From Anaerolineae bacterium (GTDB lineage Bacteria > Chloroflexota > Anaerolineae > Aggregatilineales > Phototrophicaceae): a stretch of DNA of 24,326 bases. Shown in pieces: positions 1 to 6,970 of this stretch. The notes beneath the pieces were generated by a model. The model saw only the letters and a list, made by a program, of their open reading frames with translations, ran no database searches and was not told where the DNA came from. Numbering within the stretch: position 1 is the first letter of the stretch; each line of letters opens with the position of its first letter. The stretch is taken from NCBI GenBank assembly GCA_025454715.1, contig JALONY010000011.1:1-24326 (forward strand), read 5' to 3'. A program made the position numbers and the translations under genes.

Positions 1-1398
1 ACCGAGGACATCGCCTCGCGCTATGCCGCCATGGGCTGGCAGGTGCTGACGGTGCGCGATGGCAACAACGTGGACGAGGTGGACGCGGCCATCAAGGCGG
101 CGCACGCCCAGACCGACCAACCGACCTTCATCATCGTCAAGACGGTGATTGGCTATGGGAGCCCGAACAAGGCCGGTAGCAGCAAGGCGCACGGCTCACC
201 GTTGGGCGCGGACGAGGTCGCGTTGACCAAGCAAGCCTACGGCTGGTCTGCCGAGCCGTTCGCGGTGCCGGGCGACGTGATTGAGCACTTCCGCACCGCC
301 TTGGACGAGGGCGCCGAGCTGCAAGATGCTTGGCAAGCCAAGTTCGAGGCGTGGCGTACCGCCTTCCCGGATCTGGCCGCCGAGTGGGACGCGCTGCACC
401 GCGGCGAATTGCCCAGCGGTTGGGACGCCGACATCCCGACCTATGCGGCGGGCAAGGCTGCCGCCACCCGCAACACCAGCGGCGAGGTGCTCAACGCCAT
501 CGCCAAGCGCGTGCCGACCATGGTGGGCGGTGATGCCGACCTCGCGGGGAGCACCAAGACCCTGATTAAGGGCGCCGAAGAGACCCGCAAGGGCAAGGGC
601 GCGGCGCGCAACATCCGCTTTGGGGTGCGCGAGCACGGCATGGGCGCCATCGTCAACGGTTTGGCCTTGCACGGTGGCATCGCCCGCCCGTACAGCGCCA
701 CCTTCTTGACCTTCAGCGACTACATGCGCCCGTCGATGCGCCTCGGCGCGTTGATGAAATTGCCGGTGCTGTACATCTTCACCCACGATAGCATCGGCCT
801 CGGCGAGGACGGCCCGACCCACCAGCCGGTCGAGCACGTGATGAGCCTGCGCCTCATCCCCGATTTGTACGTGTTCCGCCCGGGGGACGCCAACGAGACC
901 GCCGCCGCCTACCGTGCGGCCATGACGGTCGAGGGGCCGTCGGCCTTGTGCTTCACCCGCCAAGACCTGCCCATCCTCGACGACGCCGAGCGCATCCAAG
1001 AGGGTGCCTCGCACGGCGGCTACACGCTGGCCGATTGTGAAGGCACGCCCGAAGCGCTGATTTTGGCCACCGGCAGCGAGGTCGCCATCGCGTTCGACGC
1101 CTACCGCCAGCTCACGGCGGACGGGGTGCGCGTGCGCTTGGTGTCGTTGCCGTGCTGGGAGTTGTTTGACCAGCAAGACCCGATTTACAAAGAGTCGGTC
1201 TTGCCCAAGGCGGTCAAGGCGCGGGTGAGCATCGAGGCGGGCGTGACGACCGGCTGGCACAAGTACGTCGGCGCGCACGGCGTCGCCCTCGGGGTCGATC
1301 ATTTCGGGGCGTCCGCGCCTTACGAGAAGCTGTACGCCGAGTTCGGCCTGACCAGCGAGCGGGTGGTGGCCGCGGTCAAGGGCTTGCTCAAGGGCTAA
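1..1398 (+). CDS. tkt: Transketolase, C-terminal part (5' end outside window)
   Basis: This is the thiamine-diphosphate enzyme of the non-oxidative pentose phosphate pathway, which moves two-carbon units between sugar phosphates in the cytosol. The reading frame is open from base 1, so the N-terminal cofactor domain is cut off and 465 residues are visible. Recognisable parts are the end of the PP domain (VKTVIGYGSPNKAGS, then HGSPLG), the pyrimidine-binding domain with GGDADLAGS, the GVREHGMG segment carrying the glutamate that activates the cofactor (codon near 631), and THDSIGLGEDGPTHQPVEH. The C-terminal domain follows (ILATGSEV, SIEAG, DHFGASAP). The gene ends with a normal family-like C-terminus (VKGLLKG) and is followed by a hairpin terminator, so it is probably the last gene of its transcript. 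Nothing looks damaged in the visible part. Confidence 0.97.
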   Translation, partial: TEDIASRYAAMGWQVLTVRDGNNVDEVDAAIKAAHAQTDQPTFIIVKTVIGYGSPNKAGSSKAHGSPLGADEVALTKQAYGWSAEPFAVPGDVIEHFRTALDEGAELQDAWQAKFEAWRTAFPDLAAEWDALHRGELPSGWDADIPTYAAGKAAATRNTSGEVLNAIAKRVPTMVGGDADLAGSTKTLIKGAEETRKGKGAARNIRFGVREHGMGAIVNGLALHGGIARPYSATFLTFSDYMRPSMRLGALMKLPVLYIFTHDSIGLGEDGPTHQPVEHVMSLRLIPDLYVFRPGDANETAAAYRAAMTVEGPSALCFTRQDLPILDDAERIQEGASHGGYTLADCEGTPEALILATGSEVAIAFDAYRQLTADGVRVRLVSLPCWELFDQQDPIYKESVLPKAVKARVSIEAGVTTGWHKYVGAHGVALGVDHFGASAPYEKLYAEFGLTSERVVAAVKGLLKG

Positions 1399-1426
1399 GC
1401 CCGTCCCCGTCCTTCCATCCCCGTAG

Positions 1427-1463
1427 CGATGAGCCGACCGAGAGCGTCGGCTCATCGTCTTTC
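1427..1463 (+). terminator. Rho-independent terminator after transketolase
   Basis: A perfect 12-bp stem (CGATGAGCCGAC at 1427-1438 pairing with 1446-1457) has a 7-nt loop and is followed by TCTTTCC. It starts 28 bp after the transketolase stop. The T-run is short, but the stem is strong and well placed. Confidence 0.8.
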
Positions 1464-1558
1464 CGATAAAGAGTACCTATCGCAGGCTTGCGTAAAGGGT
1501 GGTATCATCTCTTATGGCACCCTCGCCTATGCGCGGATGAATTGGGTAGAACAACATT

Positions 1559-2287
1559 ATGCGGATTCTCGTTATCTCTGATATTCATGCCAACTACACC
1601 GCCTTCGAGACCGTGTTGAAAGACGCGCAAGGGCAGTGGGACTATGTGTGGTGCCTCGGTGACGTGGTGGGCTACGGCCCCGACCCCAACGAGTGCGTCG
1701 AAAAGCTGCGCGAGATGCCACACCTGTGCCTCGCGGGGAACCACGACTGGGCGGCGTTGGAGCGGCTCGACATCCGCACCTTCAACCCCGATGCGCGCCG
1801 TGCGGTCGATTGGACTCGCGAGACGCTGACGCCCGACAACACCCGCTGGCTCGAGGCCTTACCGGTCACGTTCGTGATTGGCGATTACACGTTGGCGCAC
1901 GCCAGCCCGCGTGAGCCGATTTGGGAATATATCCTCGAGACCAAGACCGCGGCGGACAACTTCCCGCATTTCGAGACCCCGTACTGCCTCGTCGGGCACA
2001 CCCACCAGCCCATCATCTACGAGATGGTGAGCGAGGGCGACACGACCGCCATGCGCCCAAGCTATGGCAAGCAACGCCCGCTCAACGGTCGCCGCCAAAT
2101 CATCAACCCGGGGAGCGTCGGGCAACCGCGAGACACCGACCCGCGTGCCGCCTATGCCTTGCTCGATTTCGACAAGAATATCTGGGAGCACCGCCGCATC
2201 CCGTATGATGTCGGGGCGGTGCAGCGCCGGATGCGCCAGCAGCGGATGCCCGACCGCTTGATTGCGCGCCTCGAGATGGGGATGTAA
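1559..2287 (+). CDS. Calcineurin-like metallophosphoesterase (YfcE/MJ0936-like)
   Basis: A 242-residue cytosolic metal-dependent phosphoesterase. All five family motifs are present in order: SDIHAN (D-x-H), GDVVGYGPDP (GD), GNHD, a histidine in AHASP, and GHTHQP (GHxH), followed by NPGSVGQPRD. This layout is typical of the single-domain YfcE/YsnB-type phosphodiesterases found next to housekeeping genes. The natural substrate cannot be read from the sequence. The ATG at 1559 begins MRILVISDIH, the usual family N-terminus, although the upstream GGTAGA is only a weak ribosome site. A TTGCGT at 1488-1493 and CTTATG at 1511-1516, 17 bp apart, could form a promoter but match consensus poorly. The downstream DtxR-like gene starts 5 bp after the stop, so the two are very probably co-transcribed. 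Confidence 0.93.
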   Translation: MRILVISDIHANYTAFETVLKDAQGQWDYVWCLGDVVGYGPDPNECVEKLREMPHLCLAGNHDWAALERLDIRTFNPDARRAVDWTRETLTPDNTRWLEALPVTFVIGDYTLAHASPREPIWEYILETKTAADNFPHFETPYCLVGHTHQPIIYEMVSEGDTTAMRPSYGKQRPLNGRRQIINPGSVGQPRDTDPRAAYALLDFDKNIWEHRRIPYDVGAVQRRMRQQRMPDRLIARLEMGM

Positions 2288-2292
2288 TTGCC

Positions 2293-2991
2293 GTGGCACA
2301 CCCCCCCGAGGCCGACGCCGAGGCCGACCTGAGCGCCAAGATGCGCGATTATCTGGTCGAGATTTACCGCCTGAGCGAGCGCCACCCCGAGCAAGAATAC
2401 GTCAGCACGTCGATGCTGGCCGAGCTGTTGATGGTCACCCCGCCCGCGGTCAACCGGATGGTCACGCGCCTGCGCCAGCAAAACCTGTTGGAGCACGCGC
2501 CGTATCAAGGCATCAAGCTGACCGCAGATGGGGTGCGCGAGGCGCGCATCCGCTTGCGCGCCCACCGCATCGTCGAGGCGTTTTTGGTCAACGTGATGGG
2601 CTTGGGCTGGCACGAGGTGTATGCCGAGGCGGGGCGGATGGCCGCTAACCTGACCGACGCGCTGATGCAGCGGATGTGGGAGATGGCCGGAAAGCCGGAG
2701 TTCTGCCCGCACGGTGAACCCATCCCCGCGCCGGACGGCCAGATGGCGGTACTGGACGACCTGCCGCTGACCGAGCTGCCGGTGGGGGTGTCGTTGACCA
2801 TCAGCCGCGTGCAAACCCGCGACCCCGACCGTTTGGCCTACCTGAAGGCGCTGGGGCTGATGCCCGGCTTGCCGGTCACGGTGCACCACGTCGCGCCGTT
2901 CCATGGGCCGATTCAGCTTCGGCTCAAAGACGAGTACCGCATCATCGGCCACAACCTCGCTGAGCAAATCCGCGCCTTTCGCGTGCCCTGA
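2293..2991 (+). CDS. DtxR/MntR-family transcriptional regulator with altered metal site
   Basis: A 232-residue regulator with the full DtxR layout. Residues about 15-75 form the winged helix (STSMLAELLMVTPPAVNRMVTRL is the helix-turn-helix region, SxxLAxxL...S/T style). Residues about 80-150 are the dimerisation/metal domain. About 158-232 is an SH3-like FeoA domain (ELPVGVSLTISRV, LKALGLMPGLPV). Family members usually repress metal uptake genes when Fe2+ or Mn2+ is bound. An ungapped by-eye alignment to DtxR keeps H91 and E95 (DtxR H79, E83). It places Tyr110, Gly114, Ala117 and Ala118 where DtxR has H98, C102, E105 and H106, so the primary metal site looks lost. The start is a GTG at 2293, 5 bp after the phosphoesterase stop; the last codons of the upstream gene supply a GAGATGGGG stretch that could act as ribosome site. 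Its target genes are not evident here. Confidence 0.88.
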   Translation: MAHPPEADAEADLSAKMRDYLVEIYRLSERHPEQEYVSTSMLAELLMVTPPAVNRMVTRLRQQNLLEHAPYQGIKLTADGVREARIRLRAHRIVEAFLVNVMGLGWHEVYAEAGRMAANLTDALMQRMWEMAGKPEFCPHGEPIPAPDGQMAVLDDLPLTELPVGVSLTISRVQTRDPDRLAYLKALGLMPGLPVTVHHVAPFHGPIQLRLKDEYRIIGHNLAEQIRAFRVP

Positions 2992-3001
2992 GCCTCGCCC
3001 G

Positions 3002-3041
3002 CCCCCTCAGCCCCCACACACGCGATGTAGGGCTGAGGGGG
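3002..3041. terminator. Strong hairpin between convergent genes
   Basis: A perfect 12-bp stem (CCCCCTCAGCCC at 3002-3013 with 3030-3041) has a 16-nt loop and lies between the DtxR-like stop (2991) and the end of the oppositely oriented solute-binding gene (3072). Neither side has a T-run, so termination is inferred from position. An overlapping alternative pairing exists: TGTAGG at 3026-3031 with CCTACA at 3057-3062. Confidence 0.5.
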
Positions 3042-3071
3042 ACACGGCTGGCCGCGCCTACATCCCCGCCC

Positions 3072-4327
3072 TCAGTCGCCGCGTGCTAGCGCTCGTTGCA
3101 CCACCTCGGCGGCGGCGCGGTCAGCGTCGGCGGTCAGCAGGTCGAGGTTGATCCCCTCTAAGGCCGACTCCAGCATCGGCTCGAACACCTCCGATTCGAC
3201 ATCGCCATAGCCCACCACATCGCCCGCCAGCAGCTTGGTGATGGCATCGTCGGCGGGTTGGCCGTCAGCAAGTCGGGCGGCAGCAACGCATAGGCTTGCG
3301 CGTTGACCGGCTGGTAGGACAAGCCCGCCGCCCATGTCGCCTGTGCCTCGGGCGTGGTCAGGTGGCGGATGAACAGCCACGCGGCCAATTGCTGCGCGGG
3401 TGTGCCGTGCGGGGTGAGCGCCACCCCGCGCACATAAACCGTCACGGTCGGGAGTGCCCCGGGGGCGGGCATGAACGTCCAATCGGTCAGGCCGCTGGCG
3501 CTGTCGAGGATGTCGTCCTCGATGAACGGCAAGCCCGCCGTGCTGGTGAAGGCGAACGGCGTCAGGCCATAGGCGAAATCTCGCGAGTCGTCGTATTGGC
3601 CGCCCGCGTCATAAGCGCAATCGCGTGCGGTCAGCTCGGCGAGGGCGCGCAAGACCTGCTTCGACCCCTCGCTGGCAAAGCCGAATTGTCCGCTGGCCAC
3701 ATCATAGAGCGGTGCCCCTTGCTGGGCGGCCACCAACGTCTCGAAATCGCCCAGCGTCAGGGTGAGCGGGAAGCCGCGTATCGCTTGGCCGCGTGGGGTG
3801 GTCTGGCTGGCGGCGGCGCAGGCGGCCTGCACCAGCGCCTCGAGTGTGTCGGGCTGGGCGGTGACGCCGGCTTGTGCCAACAGGGCGCGGTTGACCGCCA
3901 ACACGTTCAGGCTGAGGCCGAGCGGCCACGCGCCTTGTTGCCCCAATGCCCGAAACGCGCTGACCGTCCCCTCGTCGATTGCGGCGCGGTCTGCTGGGGC
4001 GATGCCCCATTGCGGGTGCGCCAGATACGGGTCGAGGCCGAGGGTCAGGCCATCGCGCAGCAGGTTATCGGCGTTGGACGGGAACACGCCGCCGACCACG
4101 TTGGGCAGGGCATCGGCAGGGTCGGGGTCGGCCAGCGCGCCCAGCAAGCGCCCACTGCTGGATTTGCCGACCAACTGCACGGTGATGGCGTGAGGGTTGG
4201 TTTGGTTGAAGGCGCGCACCACCTCGCGCATCGCGTCGAGCTGGGGGCCGTCCCATTCGAGGGATTGGGCGTGGGTAGGGCGGGCGGCGAGGCCGACGCA
4301 CAGCATCAGCAAGACGAGCACGCGCAT
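3072..4327 (-). pseudogene. ABC transporter extracellular solute-binding protein (family 1), one-base frameshift
   Basis: The protein begins with a clear signal peptide (MRVLVLLMLCVGLAARPTHAQ) and continues as a family-1, sugar-type periplasmic binding protein (DAMREVVRAFNQTNPHAITVQ, then PNVVGGVFPSNAD, then LSLNVLAVNRALLAQAGV, then LTTPEAQATWA near the end). The best start is the ATG at 4327 just before the signal peptide; the frame is open to 4405 but that adds 26 unlikely residues. After the PPDLLTANP segment the frame runs on into a Trp/Cys/Arg-rich nonsense tail ending at 3158. The plausible C-terminus (DDAITKLLAGDVVGYGDVE to LARGD) lies in another frame ending at 3072. One missing base around 3245-3260 explains both; restoring it gives NPADDAITK. 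No permease or ATPase gene lies nearby, so it is an orphan component. It may be a recent pseudogene or an assembly error. Confidence 0.82.
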
Positions 4328-4387
4328 CACGAACTCCGTTTCCGGCGCAGGATGCGCCTCGTTTTTCGGTGGGCTGGCTACCATAAA

Positions 4388-4475
4388 CCAAAACCCCCCG
4401 CCCAATCAAGGGGACGAGGGGTTTTGGGGGTGTGGCAGGGGTTTTGACGCCTCGAGATGGGGAGTCGGGGTTTTG
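4388..4475. repeat. GGGGTTTTG short repeats and inverted repeat upstream of the solute-binding gene
   Basis: GGGGTTTTG occurs three times on the + strand (4418-4426, 4438-4446, 4467-4475). The first copy also pairs as an inverted repeat: CCAAAACCCC at 4388-4397 with GGGGTTTTGG at 4418-4427, leaving a 20-nt loop. The block lies just upstream of the solute-binding gene on the minus strand and downstream of DUF4342. It could be a leader hairpin or a terminator of DUF4342 transcription; no good T-run follows. Confidence 0.4.
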
Positions 4476-4502
4476 GGCGGGCGCGTCAAGCTACGCCCCT
4501 AC
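4476..4502 (-). repeat. Degenerate GTAG-flanked REP-like hairpin
   Basis: Read on the minus strand this is GTAG, arm GGGCGTAGC, loop TT, arm GACGCGCCC, then GCC. The geometry (GTAG, 9, 2, 9, GCC) is identical to the better copies near 8211-8331 and 19799-19827, but three inner base pairs are lost. The 4503-4560 stretch up to the DUF4342 stop holds nothing else recognisable. Confidence 0.5.
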
Positions 4503-4560
4503 ACGCCCTCACCCTGTGTGACCTGTCCCGCATCTTTCAACCCAATCAAGTGGGCGCGGG

Positions 4561-4905
4561 TTAGGCGTCCTTGTCGTTGATTTCGACCTTTTTCTTGGCC
4601 TTCACGTCTTCATCCGTCACTTCGCGGATGATTTCGACCTTCACGCGGGCGACGATGGCCGCCAGCGTGGTGATGACCAAAATCGGCCAGCCCAGCATCA
4701 GGCCGAGCACGCCACCGGCGGCGGCGCCCAAGGTCAGGGTGGTGTCGATGATGACCTTATCGTCGGCGGTCTTGACGATCAGGCGGCGGACGTTGCCTTG
4801 ACGGATGACATCTTGGACGCGCTCGACGACTTGGTTGCCCACGCCTTCAATCTCCTCACTCACGGTCTTTTTCTTGTTGTCGGTGCTCTTGTTTTCGTCG
4901 CTCAT
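4561..4905 (-). CDS. DUF4342 domain-containing protein
   Basis: A 114-residue protein of unknown function. The charged N-terminus (MSDENKSTDNKKK) leads into the DUF4342 core: an amphipathic stretch (VSEEIEGVGNQVVERVQDVI), RQGNVRRLIVK, then DDKVIIDTTLTLGAAAGG. A hydrophobic segment (GVLGLMLGWPILVITTLAAIVA) probably sits in the membrane, and a basic/acidic tail (VKVEIIREVTDEDVKAKKK) follows. The family is often annotated near ubiquitin-associated-like folds, but its job is unknown. The ATG at 4905 is preferred over the upstream in-frame ATG at 4965, because a GGAGG (4912-4916 on this strand) lies 6 nt before it and the shorter form matches the usual family start. A TATGAT-like -10 element lies upstream near 4960-4966 on this strand. 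It stands alone and diverges from the PA14/SH3 gene. Confidence 0.85.
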   Translation of the reverse strand: MSDENKSTDNKKKTVSEEIEGVGNQVVERVQDVIRQGNVRRLIVKTADDKVIIDTTLTLGAAAGGVLGLMLGWPILVITTLAAIVARVKVEIIREVTDEDVKAKKKVEINDKDA

Positions 4906-4911
4906 GATGAG

Positions 4912-4916
4912 CCTCC
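4912..4916 (-). promoter_or_regulatory. Ribosome binding site deciding the DUF4342 start
   Basis: GGAGG on the minus strand sits 6 nt upstream of the ATG at 4905. It supports that start over the in-frame ATG at 4965. Confidence 0.7.
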
Positions 4917-5133
4917 ATCCCGTTCGGGGGTATCGTTTCAATTGGCTTACTCTATCATACGCCACCTGCGGCAGAAAGTTGCAGCCAAAATCGGGCGGTG
5001 GCGAGGCATGGGTGATTGGTCGGGGGAATGGGCGGCGCGCCGTGCCGTTCCTTGCTATACTGAGGTATGATAGGCAACATCTATGGGGATGACCCTCGCA
5101 GGTCGGGGGCTTGTACGGGCGGGAGACATGCTT

Positions 5134-6231
5134 ATGAAACGGTTGATTTGGGGGTTGGGTGGTTCGCTACTGCTCATCCTCGTCTTGGGGCTTGGCTTCA
5201 CGTTCAGCCAGCCCACCGCAGCGCAAAACGTCGGCACCGGCTGGACGGGGACGTTCTACAACAATACCAACCTCAGCGGCACACCGGTCGTCTCGAACAT
5301 CCCGTATCCTAACGGCGTGTTCTTCAATTGGAGCAGCAACCCGCCCAAGGACGGCAACGGGGTCATCATCCCCGGGATGCCCGCCGACAATTTCTCGGCC
5401 TTCTTCACCTCCACCCAACAGTTCAACGTGGCGGGCAATTACTCGTTCATCGTGTATGCCAACGACGGCGTGCGCGTGTTCATCGACAACCAAATCTTCC
5501 TCGACCAGTTCGCGCCGTTCAACAACCCCGCGCCCAACGCCTTCCAGACCTTTACGTTTACGTATGTCAAGAACGTGCCCGGGCCGGTCAATATCCGCGT
5601 CGAATACGTCGAGTTCGCCAACGACTCCAACCTCGTCGTGCAATGGAACGTGCCGGGCGGCGGTGGCGGTGGGGGTGGCGGCGGTTTGACGCCGACCGGC
5701 CCGACCGCGACGCCCGTGCCCATCGCGACCGCCGAGGTCATCACGGTCAAGGGCTTGGCCTTGCGGACGGGGCCGTACTTGGGCGCGTCGATGGTCGGCG
5801 TGATCCGCCCGAACAAGATTTACCCCATCCTCGAGAAGAATTTCGACGAGGGGTTGTTCCCGTGGTACCGCCTGCAAGACGGTGACCGCGTCGGGTGGGC
5901 GTCGGGGCGCTATTTGCGCGTTAACGGCAACGTGGCCATCATCCCGACCACCCAGACCGTCTTCGACCGAATCGACAACCCGACCGACCTGCCTTCGGCG
6001 CTCAACGTGATTGGCTACACGCGCTCGGTGATGAACCTGCGCCGCCGCCCGAGTGAGCGCACCCAACTGCTCGACCAAATCCCGTGGGGCGATGGCGTGC
6101 AGATTATCGGGCGCACGGTGCAAGGCAACCGCAACTTTTGGCTGCAAGTGCGCTGGCGCGACAAAGTGGGCTGGATTTACGCCCCATTCGTCACCATCGA
6201 GGGCTTAATCGAGGCCGTGCCCATCCGCTAA
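5134..6231 (+). CDS. Secreted PA14-like and bacterial SH3 domain protein
   Basis: An exported protein of about 365 residues. The signal peptide is MKRLIWGLGGSLLLILVLGL to about PTAAQ. It is followed by a PA14-like beta-barrel module of about 140 residues (GWTGTFYNNTNLSGTPV, FFNWSSNPP, FSAFFTSTQQFNVAGNYSF, NDGVRVFIDNQ, VNIRVEYVEF, NLVVQWNVP). A ten-glycine run and a TPTGPTATPVP linker lead to two SH3-type repeats: one begins near EVITVKGLALRTGPYLGA and the other near RSVMNLRRRPSERTQL, each ending in a VGWxxxxY/F motif. Such modules usually bind carbohydrate or cell wall material at the surface, but no catalytic domain is present. ATG 5134 is chosen because GGGAG at 5121-5125 is 8 nt away and the signal peptide follows directly; 5128 and 5083 are in-frame alternatives. 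A TATACT hexamer near 5056-5061 may be its -10. A strong terminator follows. Confidence 0.87.
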   Translation: MKRLIWGLGGSLLLILVLGLGFTFSQPTAAQNVGTGWTGTFYNNTNLSGTPVVSNIPYPNGVFFNWSSNPPKDGNGVIIPGMPADNFSAFFTSTQQFNVAGNYSFIVYANDGVRVFIDNQIFLDQFAPFNNPAPNAFQTFTFTYVKNVPGPVNIRVEYVEFANDSNLVVQWNVPGGGGGGGGGGLTPTGPTATPVPIATAEVITVKGLALRTGPYLGASMVGVIRPNKIYPILEKNFDEGLFPWYRLQDGDRVGWASGRYLRVNGNVAIIPTTQTVFDRIDNPTDLPSALNVIGYTRSVMNLRRRPSERTQLLDQIPWGDGVQIIGRTVQGNRNFWLQVRWRDKVGWIYAPFVTIEGLIEAVPIR

Positions 6232-6256
6232 GGGCTGTCCCCACATCACCTCCCTG

Positions 6257-6295
6257 CACCGCCCACCTTGTTGACCGAGGTGGGCGGTGTTTTTT
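6257..6295 (+). terminator. Rho-independent terminator after the PA14/SH3 gene
   Basis: A perfect 12-bp GC-rich stem (CACCGCCCACCT at 6257-6268 with 6278-6289) has a 9-nt loop and is followed directly by six T residues (6290-6295). This is a textbook terminator. Confidence 0.95.
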
Positions 6296-6338
6296 GCGCG
6301 GTGAGATGAGCGTGTGATGAGCGTCAGGGGTGGCCTGA

Positions 6339-6368
6339 TTGACAGACCGTCTGGACGGACGGTATGCT
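6339..6368 (+). promoter_or_regulatory. Sigma70-type promoter of the TetR/MFS operon
   Basis: A perfect -35 TTGACA (6339-6344) is separated by 18 bp from a -10 TATGCT (6363-6368). The whole spacer is occupied by the first TetR-type palindrome, so binding there would block polymerase. Confidence 0.75.
6346..6363. promoter_or_regulatory. TetR operator 1 (between -35 and -10)
   Basis: ACCGTCTGGACGGACGGT is an inverted repeat (ACCGTC/GACGGT arms, 6-bp centre) that fills the promoter spacer. It is the near reverse complement of operator 2, differing at only two central positions. Confidence 0.75.
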
Positions 6369-6378
6369 GAAAGGGTTG

Positions 6379-6396
6379 ACCGTCCGTCTGGACGGT
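6379..6396. promoter_or_regulatory. TetR operator 2 (at or after the transcription start)
   Basis: ACCGTCCGTCTGGACGGT is an inverted repeat (ACCGTCC/GGACGGT arms, 4-bp centre). It starts 33 bp after operator 1, about three helical turns, so both sites face the same side of the DNA. It lies just downstream of the expected transcription start near 6375. Confidence 0.75.
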
Positions 6397-6421
6397 TTGG
6401 GACATTCAGAGGACGATTGCC

Positions 6422-6970
6422 GTGACGACGACCCATCCCCCCGTGCGTGAGCGCCTATTGGACGCGACCATCCACATCCTGCGTGAGCGGGGCGGCCACG
6501 CCCTGACGCTGGACGCGGTCGCCAAGCAAGCCGAGGTGAGCAAGGGCGGCTTGTTGCACCACTTCGCCACCAAAGAGGCGTTGGTTTTGGCGGTGGTGCG
6601 CCATCTGTACGGTTTGTTCGAGCGGCAGGTGCGGGCGCACTACGACTCCGACCCTCAGCCGGTCGGGCGGTGGTTGCGGGCGTATGTGCGCGCCTCGTTC
6701 GACCCATTCCCCGTGTCGCTTCAGGCGTTGACCGGCTTGTTTCCGTATGTCAACGAGTACGCTTTGTTGCAAGAGACCACCCAAGAAGACCTCGACCGTT
6801 GGGAGGCGCGCTTGGCCAGCGATGGGGTGTCGCCGGTGCGGGCGGCCATCATCCGTATGGCGTGCGACGCGCATTGGATGGAGGAGGCGGTGCGCGCCTC
6901 CAGCAGCGTCAACGCCGAGCTGGTGCGTGACGCCCTCTTGGCGATGACCCACGACGGGGGTGCAGCATGA
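6422..6970 (+). CDS. TetR-family transcriptional repressor
   Basis: A 182-residue regulator. Residues about 7-60 are the TetR_N DNA-binding domain (RERLLDATIHILRERGG, then TLDAVAKQAEVSKGGLLHHF and ATKEALV). The KGGLLHHF form with a following Phe is typical of TetR/AcrR repressors. The helical C-terminal ligand/dimer domain matches no precise subfamily I can name. The start is GTG at 6422, with GAGG about 10 nt upstream. The gene ends in an ATGA overlap with the MFS exporter gene, so the two form one operon. Two palindromes in its own promoter strongly suggest that it represses itself and the exporter until a ligand, perhaps an exported toxic compound, releases it. The coding frame is intact, unlike that of its partner. 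Confidence 0.93.
   Translation: MTTTHPPVRERLLDATIHILRERGGHALTLDAVAKQAEVSKGGLLHHFATKEALVLAVVRHLYGLFERQVRAHYDSDPQPVGRWLRAYVRASFDPFPVSLQALTGLFPYVNEYALLQETTQEDLDRWEARLASDGVSPVRAAIIRMACDAHWMEEAVRASSSVNAELVRDALLAMTHDGGAA

Noticed and set aside
196..1455. 419-codon open frame on the minus strand opposite transketolase
   Set aside because: High-GC antisense shadow: Arg/His/Val-rich, no domain, and the opposite strand is a clear transketolase.
1488..1516. Promoter TTGCGT/CTTATG before the metallophosphoesterase
   Set aside because: Spacing is right but both hexamers match consensus poorly, so it is not listed as a feature.
3296..4447. 383-codon plus-strand frame opposite the solute-binding gene
   Set aside because: Arg/Gly/Gln-rich shadow; the minus strand has a signal peptide and family motifs.
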